This document shows, in pieces, positions 7,215-13,456 of a stretch of 14,559 bases of DNA. The DNA comes from Acidobacteriaceae bacterium (GTDB lineage: Bacteria; Acidobacteriota; Terriglobia; Terriglobales; Acidobacteriaceae). The translations under genes were made by a program, and so were the position numbers. Numbering within the stretch: the first letter of the stretch is position 1; each line of letters opens with the position of its first letter. The notes below the pieces were generated by a model. It was given only the letters and a program-made list of their open reading frames with translations, did no database searches and was not told the DNA's origin. The stretch is from positions 1-14,559 of the forward strand of contig JAUTWY010000613.1 of the NCBI GenBank assembly GCA_030838305.1, written 5' to 3'.

Positions 7215-7276
7215 GGACAGCCGCCCGCCCTCGGCTGTCCATCCGGGCGAAGGCCGGAAGCCGCGCCGGCGTGTAG
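7215..7276. repeat. GC-rich palindromic element after tpiA
   Basis: A perfect 9-bp inverted repeat, GGACAGCCG (7215-7223) and CGGCTGTCC (7232-7240), encloses an eight-base GC-rich loop. It is followed up to the tpiA stop by further GCCGG/CCGGC-rich DNA ending in TAGTGCTC. The composition and the CCGGCG...GTAG ending resemble the larger element at 9897-9975, so both may belong to one REP-like family. It could serve as a 3' stabiliser or terminator for the glycolysis operon, but there is no T-run. Confidence 0.55.
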
Positions 7277-7280
7277 TGCT

Positions 7281-8030
7281 CTAATACTTCACAATCGCCG
7301 CAAACGATTTTGCATCCAGCGAAGCCCCGCCCACCAGCGCGCCATCGATCTCCTCTTGCGCCATCAGAGCCGAAGCGTTCTCCGGCTTCACCGATCCTCC
7401 GTAGAGAATGCGGAGGTTGGCAGCGAAGTCCTCGCCGAAGATTTCCGCGGCCTCCCGCCGGATCACCGCGTGAGCTTCGGCAGCCAGTTCCGGAGTTGCA
7501 GTCTTGCCGGTACCAATCGCCCATACCGGCTCGTACGCAACCACCAGCTTTGCGGCTTTCTTGGCGGAGACAGCGTGAAAGGCTCGAACACACTGGCGCC
7601 GCAGCACGTCATCGGTGAGTCCCGCCTCGCGTTCCTCCAGCACTTCGCCCACGCAACAGATGGGCGTAAGACCGGCTTCCAGCGCGGCTTTCAGGCGCTG
7701 GTTCACGGTGTCGTCGGTTTCGCAAAAGTACTGCCGCCGTTCCGAGTGTCCGACGATGACGTGGGTCACACCCAAGGCCAGCAGCATTGCCGCAGAAATC
7801 TCTCCAGTGAATGCGCCCTCCGGCTTCCAGTGCACATTCTGTCCGCCGATGGCAGTATTCGAACTCTTCGTCGCTTCCACGGCAGCCGCCAGGTCAATGT
7901 CAGGCGGGCATACCACAACCTCGTCGCGGTTGTGAGCGCTCACCAGCGGCAGGAACTCGCGGAAAAATTCGCGCGTCTGGTCCGGTGTCTTGTACATCTT
8001 CCAATTGGCGGCGATGAGCTTTTTTCTCAT
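7281..8030 (-). CDS. tpiA: Triosephosphate isomerase
   Basis: This enzyme interconverts dihydroxyacetone phosphate and glyceraldehyde-3-phosphate in the cytoplasm. The 249-residue protein is full length and carries all catalytic parts: N9-W10-K11 at the N-terminus, the electrophile H95 in VIVGHSERR, the general base E167 in AYEPVWAIGTGKTAT with flexible loop 6 at 168-178, and the phosphate-binding LYGGSVKPEN at 209-218. The start ATG (8028-8030) overlaps the stop of the macro-domain gene as ATGA, so translation is likely coupled. It is the last gene of the gap-pgk-macro-tpiA run and is followed by a GC-rich hairpin. The secG gene often found after tpiA is not here. Confidence 0.97.
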   Translation of the reverse strand: MRKKLIAANWKMYKTPDQTREFFREFLPLVSAHNRDEVVVCPPDIDLAAAVEATKSSNTAIGGQNVHWKPEGAFTGEISAAMLLALGVTHVIVGHSERRQYFCETDDTVNQRLKAALEAGLTPICCVGEVLEEREAGLTDDVLRRQCVRAFHAVSAKKAAKLVVAYEPVWAIGTGKTATPELAAEAHAVIRREAAEIFGEDFAANLRILYGGSVKPENASALMAQEEIDGALVGGASLDAKSFAAIVKY

Positions 8031-8653
8031 GCTTGAGACCTTTCGATTCGGAATGGAGAGGCGCTTTTTGAATCCAGAAGTTGTTCAGCGGCTCGGACAT
8101 ACGCTCTCATGGTGCCGGCGTCAAAGAGAACGAACCGAACCTTATTTACGTGATTGGCTGAGGCCAGCGCCTCAATCGCAGAGGAAACTGCGACGGTTGC
8201 CGCCCGAGAAACTGGATATCCAAAAGCTCCGGTCGAAATGGCGGGGAAGGATATCGATTGAAGACCATTCTCATCGGCGAGCCGAATGGATTCGCGATGA
8301 CAACTCGCTAACCTTTCGGCTTCGCCATGTTCTCCATCGCGATAGATCGGTCCAACAGTGTGAATCACGTGCTTTGCGGGGAGCCGCCCGCCGCTGGTAA
8401 TCACAGCCTCTCCCGCAGGCAAGCTCCCAATCTTGCTCACAATCTGCCTGCACTCAGCCAGGATAGCGGGTCCACCCGCGCGATGAATGGCGCCATCAAC
8501 TCCGCCGCCGCCCAGAAGAGACGAATTCGCCGCGTTCACTATCGCGGCGGTAGACTCGCAAGTGATGTCGGCCGGACCGTAAAACTCGATGGTCTTGCCA
8601 CTCTCCATTACGAGCCGGGTTGTAAGCTCGTGCACCGTATCCAGACCGATCAC
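8027..8653 (-). CDS. Macro-domain protein (MacroD/YmdB-like ADP-ribose hydrolase candidate)
   Basis: The 208-residue protein is a nearly stand-alone macro domain. It has the ADP-ribose-binding PADITCESTAAIVNAANSSL (27-46), the MacroD-type catalytic loop GGGGVDGAIHRAGG (48-61), a HTVGPIY strand (98-104) and the phosphate loop FPAISTGAFGYP (136-147). MacroD-class enzymes remove ADP-ribose from acidic residues and deacetylate O-acetyl-ADP-ribose in the cytoplasm; that activity is inferred. The stop overlaps the tpiA start (ATGA) and the GTG at 8653 overlaps the pgk stop (GTGA), a tight insertion inside a glycolysis operon. The GTG is favoured by that overlap; an ATG at 8608 would trim 15 residues and still keep the domain. 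About 25 residues after the domain are unassigned. Confidence 0.9.
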   Translation of the reverse strand: MIGLDTVHELTTRLVMESGKTIEFYGPADITCESTAAIVNAANSSLLGGGGVDGAIHRAGGPAILAECRQIVSKIGSLPAGEAVITSGGRLPAKHVIHTVGPIYRDGEHGEAERLASCHRESIRLADENGLQSISFPAISTGAFGYPVSRAATVAVSSAIEALASANHVNKVRFVLFDAGTMRAYVRAAEQLLDSKSASPFRIERSQA

Positions 8654-9861
8654 TTCTTGTTCGTGAGCGCCTCGACTCCCGGCAGCTTCTTTCCTTCCAG
8701 AAACTCCAGCGACGCGCCGCCGCCAGTGGAAATATGCGTCATCTTGTCAGCAACCTCGGCGCCGTGCACCGCCGAGACCGTATCTCCGCCGCCGACTATC
8801 GAAATTGCCCCGACATTCTCCGCCACGGCATGGGCGACCTTGAACGTTCCCCGCGAAAATGCAGGGATCTCAAAAACACCCATCGGTCCATTCCACACAA
8901 TGGTCCGAGCCCGCGAAATCTCTTCCGAGAACAGCTCGATCGTTTTCGGGCCAATGTCCAACGCCATGCGGTCGGCAGGAATGGGCTGGCCTTCACCAAT
9001 CTGTTGCACCACCGCGTTCGTCTCAGGTTTCGTTGCCACCACATGATCGATTGGGAGCAGGAACTTTACCTTTCGTTGCCTGGCTTCCTCCAGCAGTTGC
9101 CGCGCCAGGTCTACTTTGTCGGCTTCAAGCAACGACTTGCCGATTTCTTTTCCCTGCGCCTTGAGGAAGGTATAGGCCATCCCGCCGCCAATGATCAGCG
9201 TGTCGACCTTGCCCATGAGGTTTCGAATTACGCCGATCTTGTCGCTGACCTTGGCCCCGCCCAGGATTGCCACAAACGGCGGTTCCGGATGTTCCAGCGC
9301 CTTTCCCAGATACTGCAACTCTTTCTCCATGAGCAGGCCAGCCGCTGACTTGGAGACAAACTTCGTGATGCCGACTGTGGATGCGTGCGCTCGATGCGCC
9401 GTGCCGAAGGCATCGTTGACATAAAAGTCCGCAAGGGTTCCCAACTGCTTGGCGAACTTTTCGTCGTTCGCTTCTTCCTCGGCGTGAAACCGAAGATTTT
9501 CCAGAAGCAGAGTCTGCCCCTTCTCCAGTTTCGTGGCGACTTCCTCGGCCTCAGGTCCAACGCACTCGGGGCAGAAGCCCACGTTTTCGCCGCGAGCCAG
9601 TTCTTTGTCGAGCACCATACGCAGCCGCTCTGCGACCGGCTTCAGGCTCATCTTTGGATTGGGCTTGCCCTTGGGCCGTCCCAGGTGCGATGCGAGAATG
9701 AGTCTCGCCCCATGCCGCAGCGCGTACTCGATCGACGGCAGGGTTTCGCGGATGCGCGTGTCGTCCATCACGCGTCCGTCTTCCAGCGGAACATTAAAGT
9801 CCACGCGCATGAAGATACGGTTGCCGTTGAGAGGAAGGTCACGGATAGACAGCTTGGACAT
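8650..9861 (-). CDS. pgk: Phosphoglycerate kinase
   Basis: Phosphoglycerate kinase transfers phosphate between 1,3-bisphosphoglycerate and ADP, yielding 3-phosphoglycerate and ATP. The 403-residue length is normal for bacteria. Visible signatures are the substrate-binding RVDFNVPLEDG (19-29), SHLGRPKG (58-65), LLLENLRFH, the second-domain FVAILGGAKVSDKIGVI and TLIIGGGMAYTFLKAQG, the nucleotide site WNGPMGVFE, and the C-terminal GGGDTVSAV and STGGGASLEFLEG hinge. The start is ATG at 9861 with AAGGAC about ten bases upstream. It lies 120 bases after gap, separated by a cloverleaf-like palindromic element, and its stop overlaps the macro-domain gene start. Confidence 0.97.
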   Translation of the reverse strand: MSKLSIRDLPLNGNRIFMRVDFNVPLEDGRVMDDTRIRETLPSIEYALRHGARLILASHLGRPKGKPNPKMSLKPVAERLRMVLDKELARGENVGFCPECVGPEAEEVATKLEKGQTLLLENLRFHAEEEANDEKFAKQLGTLADFYVNDAFGTAHRAHASTVGITKFVSKSAAGLLMEKELQYLGKALEHPEPPFVAILGGAKVSDKIGVIRNLMGKVDTLIIGGGMAYTFLKAQGKEIGKSLLEADKVDLARQLLEEARQRKVKFLLPIDHVVATKPETNAVVQQIGEGQPIPADRMALDIGPKTIELFSEEISRARTIVWNGPMGVFEIPAFSRGTFKVAHAVAENVGAISIVGGGDTVSAVHGAEVADKMTHISTGGGASLEFLEGKKLPGVEALTNKK

Positions 9862-9896
9862 TTGGCTGATCGTCCTTAATTACCGGGATATAGAAA

Positions 9897-9975
9897 GTAG
9901 CGCCGCCGTCCCCCGGCGGCTGTCGGGCGGGCGTCCCGCCCGCCCCGCCGATAGCCGGCTAGATGCCGGCGCTAC
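9897..9975. repeat. 79-base cloverleaf-like palindromic element between gap and pgk
   Basis: The outer arms GTAGCGCCG (9897-9905) and CGGCGCTAC (9967-9975) are perfect 9-bp complements. Inside are three smaller hairpins: GCCGCC/GGCGGC (9902-9907 and 9915-9920, overlapping the outer arm), a perfect 9-bp GGGCGGGCG-TCC-CGCCCGCCC hairpin (9925-9945), and a GCCGGC/GCCGGC pair (9954-9970). The structure is much too GC-rich and lacks the conserved features for a tRNA. It is best read as a REP-like intergenic repeat that would form a strong structure in the gap-pgk mRNA. Confidence 0.75.
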
Positions 9976-9981
9976 CGAACT

Positions 9982-10992
9982 TTACAGGCCTTTATCGCCG
10001 ATGTAGTGGATCAGGTCTCGCACGCGGCACGAGTATCCCCATTCATTGTCATACCATGAGATCACTTTGACGCAATTGCCGGCCACCACCAGGGTCATGG
10101 GCGCATCCACGATGGAAGAGCGCGAGTCGCCTTTGAAATCCGACGACACCAGTTCATTCTCTTCATAGCCCAAATAGCCCTTCAATGGTCCGCCTTCCGA
10201 TGCCTTTTTCAGCGCAGAGTTTACTTCTTCTTTCGTAGTCTTCTTTTCGACCCAGGCTACCAGGTCCACCACCGACACGTTCGGCGTGGGAACGCGCATC
10301 GCGAAACCATCAAGCTTTCCGGCGAGATCAGGAATCACCAGCTTGAGAGCTTTCGCCGCCCCTGTGGACGTAGGAATCATGTTGATGGCCGCGGCTCGCG
10401 CCCGCCGCAAATCTTTATGCGGGAAGTCGAGAATCACCTGATCGTTCGTATAAGAGTGAATCGTGGTCATTGTCCCGCTGACGATCTTGAACGTGTCGTT
10501 GATCACCTTGGCGATCGGCGCCAGGCAATTCGTCGTGCAGGATGCGTTCGAAATAATGTGATGCTTGGCACCGTCGTATTTCTCCTGATTTACGCCCAGC
10601 ACCAGGGTGATGTCTTCATTCTTGGCCGGGGCTGAGATGATCACCTTCTTCACCGACCCTCGCAGGTGCTTCTTGGCGTCGTTCGCATCGGTAAAGTGTC
10701 CAGTAGATTCGATCACCACCTGAGCGCCCACCGAATCCCAGGGTAGCGCTCCCGGATCTCTCTCTTTGAATACCTTGATGGTCTTGTTATCGATATGAAT
10801 GCTGTCGGCGCTGGCGCTGATTTTGTGCGGCAGGTTGCCCAGAATGGAATCGTATTTCAACAGGTGCGCCAGCGTCTTTGGATCGGTGAGATCATTGACC
10901 GCCACAAACTCCAGATTAGGATCATTGAGCGACGTCCGCAGAACATTGCGGCCAATCCGTCCGAACCCGTTGATGCCAACTTTAATTGCCAT
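9982..10992 (-). CDS. gap: Glyceraldehyde-3-phosphate dehydrogenase, type I
   Basis: The enzyme oxidises glyceraldehyde-3-phosphate with NAD and inorganic phosphate to 1,3-bisphosphoglycerate. The 336-residue protein has the dinucleotide-binding NGFGRIGR at 8-15, the acidic residue D34 in VNDLTD that usually goes with NAD preference, the catalytic C152 in SNASCTTNCLAP (148-159) and the base H179 in TTIHSYTNDQ. The C-terminal WYDNEWGYSCRV completes the family signature. The ATG at 10992 has GGAG five bases upstream. It is the first gene of the gap-pgk-macro-tpiA run; its promoter should lie in the 185 bases upstream, where I see no convincing -10/-35 pair. Confidence 0.97.
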   Translation of the reverse strand: MAIKVGINGFGRIGRNVLRTSLNDPNLEFVAVNDLTDPKTLAHLLKYDSILGNLPHKISASADSIHIDNKTIKVFKERDPGALPWDSVGAQVVIESTGHFTDANDAKKHLRGSVKKVIISAPAKNEDITLVLGVNQEKYDGAKHHIISNASCTTNCLAPIAKVINDTFKIVSGTMTTIHSYTNDQVILDFPHKDLRRARAAAINMIPTSTGAAKALKLVIPDLAGKLDGFAMRVPTPNVSVVDLVAWVEKKTTKEEVNSALKKASEGGPLKGYLGYEENELVSSDFKGDSRSSIVDAPMTLVVAGNCVKVISWYDNEWGYSCRVRDLIHYIGDKGL

Positions 10993-11100
10993 AGTTTCTC
11001 CGTTCTTATGAATGCGTTTTAATATCGGATTAGAAATTTACGTGCCACATCAGACAGACAGATGATGTTAGCAGGACGGCCAAACGGCGTAAATGATGCC

Positions 11101-11120
11101 ACTGGATTCAACTGGATTCA
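11101..11120 (+). repeat. 10-bp perfect tandem duplication upstream of gap
   Basis: ACTGGATTCA occurs twice in direct tandem, about 110 bases upstream of the gap start and 58 bases past the PPOX gene stop. It could be a regulator binding site or a slippage product; nothing else in the sequence decides this. Confidence 0.6.
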
Positions 11121-11177
11121 TGAAGACTGATTATTCCCGTCATGGGATTCTGCACCTGATTCCTTCGCAAGTCATAA

Positions 11178-11540
11178 CTATGGAAGAGCTAGCTCTAAAT
11201 ACGTGTCCGTTCTGCGCCAGACCAGCGGCAGCCGTGCCATCCAATATTTTCGATTGATAGCCTCTCGCGCATGAGCATGTTCTTCGGGCGGCAGGATGCG
11301 CGCCAAAGCCGCATACTCAGCGCCGGTTATTTTGCCTCGCATGGTGCACGGAGCAACACGCACCTGGGGATTGTTGCGAATGCGCTTTGTCTTGCCCATA
11401 TCGCTGCGTGTCATCACGTAGAGCTTGTTGCCATCTTCCCCGAACCATACCGGGGTAGCGACCTTTTCACCGTTCTTGCGAAATGTGGCTAAAGAAATAT
11501 ATTTCTGGCCGCGAATTTCTGATGGGATGTCTCTCGCCAT
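11178..11540 (-). CDS. PPOX-class, F420-dependent-type oxidoreductase (Rv2061c-like)
   Basis: The 120-residue protein is a small split-barrel flavin/deazaflavin-binding protein. The sequence ISLATFRKNGEKVATPVWF, then KLYVMTRSDMGKTKRIRNNP and VRVAPCTMRGKITG, matches the Rv2061-type PPOX class (TIGR03666), whose characterised relatives bind coenzyme F420. The cofactor here is inferred; FMN is the alternative. The likely role is a cytoplasmic redox step on an unknown small molecule. I prefer the ATG at 11540, where family similarity begins; a GTG at 11570 would add ten residues without a homologous pattern. Neither start has a visible Shine-Dalgarno, so leaderless or weak translation is possible. 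It is divergent from the kinase gene at 11670 and is not obviously part of the gap operon, which starts 185 bases downstream. Confidence 0.8.
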   Translation of the reverse strand: MARDIPSEIRGQKYISLATFRKNGEKVATPVWFGEDGNKLYVMTRSDMGKTKRIRNNPQVRVAPCTMRGKITGAEYAALARILPPEEHAHAREAINRKYWMARLPLVWRRTDTYLELALP

Positions 11541-11581
11541 GCTGATATTGTAACGGCTATCGCTGACCACTCGCCACGATG

Positions 11582-11632
11582 CCGCGAAGTTCTGCGCCGC
11601 TGTCTCGTTTGGTTCGCGTCAAGACTTCGCGG
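11582..11632. promoter_or_regulatory. Inverted repeat between divergent PPOX and kinase genes
   Basis: CCGCGAAGT (11582-11590) and ACTTCGCGG (11624-11632) are perfect 9-bp complements with a 33-base spacer, inside the 99-129-base divergent intergenic region. It could be a two-site operator for a shared regulator or an mRNA stem for the kinase leader. There is no other evidence for either. Confidence 0.4.
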
Positions 11633-11669
11633 TTTGATCCCGCCCTCTCATCTGTGTTAAAAGCCTTGC

Positions 11670-12662
11670 ATGCGTAAATGGATGAGCGACCGCTTGCAGC
11701 GTCGCAAAAAGAAGCCCGCAGAGCCCTCCGACCAGCCGGCTCCTCCGCCCTTACAACCGGCGTATTTTGAAGCAGAGCAGGAACCTGCTCCCGCTCCCGG
11801 TGCGGGACATATGGAAACGGAGATCTCCGAGCCCCTCCCGTCCGTGTCCGACTCGCCAGCTTTGCAAAAGGAAAGTACGCAGTCGGAAGATGAAGCCTCC
11901 GAAGCGCAACCCGCGGGTTCGCAGCCCGCGACAAGAGGTTCAAGCCAATCCGGCCGCGGTCGTCGACGTCGCGGCGGGCGCGGACGTGGGGGCCGCGGAC
12001 GCGAGCAAGCCGTAGCTCAGGCCTTTACACCCGCGGCAGTGAAGGGATCCATTCCTGGCGTGCCAGTCGACACTGGCGAGGAAGAGTTTTCCGACGCTGG
12101 AGAAACCGAAGGGCCAGCTCCAGGTCAACGATCAGGACCGGCGCGCATTGCGCCGCCGCCAAGGGCGCCCGCAGCTGCTGCCGCGCAGACTGCGCCCAAA
12201 GGCATTGTGGTACTGGCGATCGGACTGCCTGGCTCCGGCAAGAGTTCATGGTTCAAGCGCCACAATGTGGTTCCGCTCTCTAGCGACCTGGTGCGCTCGC
12301 TGCTCTTCGACGATGTCCGCGAGCAGCGCTTTCAAGATCTCGTATTTTCCAATCTGCGCTCCATGCTCAAAGCGCGCCTGATCGCCAAGCGTCCTACAAA
12401 TTATGTGGACGCGACCAACCTCACGCCGCAGGAGCGGCAGCATTGGATCAAGCTGGCCAAGGACTACCATTACGAAGTGCACGCCGTTTTCTTCGATGTC
12501 CCGCTCGACGTTTGTATCGAGCGCCACGAGCGCCGCGACCGGGTTGTGCCTGAAGACGTGATGCGACGCATGGCTGCCAAGCTGAAGCCCCCGGCCTTCG
12601 AAGAAGGCTTCGCCAAGATCACGGTCGTGCGGGTGAAGAAGAAGGAAACCGGGGAAGCCTAG
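11670..12662 (+). CDS. P-loop polynucleotide-kinase-like protein with RGG-rich disordered N-terminus
   Basis: The 330-residue protein has two parts. Residues 1-175 are low complexity: a basic start, then P/A/E/S-rich sequence, an arginine-glycine box at about 95-112 (GRGRRRRGGRGRGGRGR) and an A/P-rich linker. Residues 178-320 are a P-loop kinase domain of the AAA_33 / Pnkp 5'-kinase type: Walker A GLPGSGKSS (185-193), SSDLVR (204-209) with the catalytic-type D206 and R209, VDATNLTPQER (246-256), and a lid/late motif ERHERRDRVVPEDVMRRMAA. A 5'-OH RNA or DNA kinase activity is inferred; the RGG box suggests RNA binding. The ATG at 11670 lacks a Shine-Dalgarno and an ATG at 11682 is equally possible. 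It converges on the isochorismatase gene across a large inverted repeat. Confidence 0.82.
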   Translation: MRKWMSDRLQRRKKKPAEPSDQPAPPPLQPAYFEAEQEPAPAPGAGHMETEISEPLPSVSDSPALQKESTQSEDEASEAQPAGSQPATRGSSQSGRGRRRRGGRGRGGRGREQAVAQAFTPAAVKGSIPGVPVDTGEEEFSDAGETEGPAPGQRSGPARIAPPPRAPAAAAAQTAPKGIVVLAIGLPGSGKSSWFKRHNVVPLSSDLVRSLLFDDVREQRFQDLVFSNLRSMLKARLIAKRPTNYVDATNLTPQERQHWIKLAKDYHYEVHAVFFDVPLDVCIERHERRDRVVPEDVMRRMAAKLKPPAFEEGFAKITVVRVKKKETGEA

Positions 12663-12692
12663 CCCTTTTCCGGTTGCGCTCACTAAACAAGC

Positions 12693-12791
12693 GTCATCGC
12701 GAGCGCAGCGAGGGACCTTGGTTTCTGTATTCACTGTCTGTAGAGCGGATGCGAGCAAACACCCCGAATCCCTCGCTACGCTCGGGATGAC
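12693..12791. repeat. 23-bp inverted repeat between convergent genes
   Basis: The arms at 12693-12715 and 12769-12791 match as reverse complements at 21 of 23 positions, with the core CGAGCG(C/T)AGCGAGGGA, and enclose a 53-base spacer. The pair lies between the 3' ends of the kinase (12662, plus) and isochorismatase (12797, minus) genes. It is probably an intergenic repeat unit present in two opposed copies and could act as a bidirectional terminator or 3' stabiliser; there is no T-run. Confidence 0.7.
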
Positions 12792-12796
12792 AACTT

Positions 12797-13399
12797 CTAT
12801 CCCTTCAAATACGGCAGCATCTGCTTGAACGCCGGCGACGATGAGGTTCGCATCAGCTCATAAATCATCATCTCAGTCGATGAAATCACGGCGCCCGCCG
12901 AACGCATTCTTTCCAGACCGGTCGTCGAATTCCATTCCGTTCGCGAACTAACGGCGTCCGAGGCGACATGCACGAGGTATCCTTCACGCAGCGCCGCCAG
13001 CGCAGTCTGCATCACGCAGATATGGCTTTCCATGCCGCATAACAGCAGAGTGTTGCGGTTGCCCGGTAGCCGCTTTAGCAGCGTGCAAAAGACGTCGCTG
13101 CCGAAACAGGAGAACTGATCCTTGTCGATGGCTTCCATTTCAGGCAGCAGGGAGGCGATCTCCGGCACAGTCGTTCCCAGTCCCTTCGCATACTGCGTGC
13201 TCATGATCGTTGGAATCTTGAGCACACCCGCGGCGCGGATCAGCAGCTTCGAGTTCCGCACCAATTGCTCTTTGTGAAAAATCGGCGGGAGAAGTTTTTC
13301 CTGGATATCCACCACGATAAGCGCACACTGGCCCGCTTCCAGCGGCCGCCGCGCAATTTCGGCGTAATCTGCGGAAACCTTCTCGAAGGCAGTTACCAT
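12797..13399 (-). CDS. Isochorismatase-family cysteine hydrolase (YcaC-like)
   Basis: The 200-residue protein has the complete D-K-C catalytic triad of the family: D31 in LIVVDIQEK, K93 in AIDKDQFSCFGS and the nucleophile C128 in GMESHICVMQTA. The TQYAKGLGTTVPEI segment and short length resemble YcaC-type hydrolases rather than isochorismatase or nicotinamidase proper. The substrate is unknown; such enzymes cleave amides or vinyl ethers in the cytoplasm. The ATG at 13399 has a good AAGGAG Shine-Dalgarno five bases upstream; a GTG at 13405 is too close to it. The gene is divergent from the exported NADAR-like gene across 57 bases, so the two may share a promoter region. Confidence 0.87.
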   Translation of the reverse strand: MVTAFEKVSADYAEIARRPLEAGQCALIVVDIQEKLLPPIFHKEQLVRNSKLLIRAAGVLKIPTIMSTQYAKGLGTTVPEIASLLPEMEAIDKDQFSCFGSDVFCTLLKRLPGNRNTLLLCGMESHICVMQTALAALREGYLVHVASDAVSSRTEWNSTTGLERMRSAGAVISSTEMMIYELMRTSSSPAFKQMLPYLKG

Positions 13400-13404
13400 A
13401 TACA

Positions 13405-13410
13405 CTCCTT
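13405..13410 (-). promoter_or_regulatory. Shine-Dalgarno that fixes the ATG at 13399
   Basis: The minus-strand AAGGAG lies five bases before the ATG at 13399 and overlaps the alternative GTG at 13405, ruling that start out in practice. Confidence 0.75.
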
Positions 13411-13456
13411 ACGGCTTCAAAATACACAAAACAAGTCTATCGCGAACCTCGGGGAC

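Noticed and set aside
7209..8036. 275-codon open frame on the plus strand
   Set aside because: It runs antisense through the whole of tpiA, has no family resemblance, and arises from the codon bias of the real gene.
8327..9046. 239-codon open frame on the plus strand
   Set aside because: Antisense to the macro-domain and pgk genes, both certain; no recognisable protein pattern.
9897..9975. Possible tRNA because of the cloverleaf-like fold
   Set aside because: No T-loop GTTCRANNC, no plausible anticodon loop and extreme GC content; a palindromic repeat explains it better.
11557..11943. 128-codon minus-strand frame between the PPOX and kinase genes
   Set aside because: Mostly antisense to the low-complexity kinase N-terminus, without a recognisable domain or Shine-Dalgarno; the plus-strand frame continues into a clear kinase domain.
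12246..12758. 170-codon minus-strand frame
   Set aside because: Antisense to the conserved kinase domain and extends into the intergenic inverted repeat; no protein family pattern.
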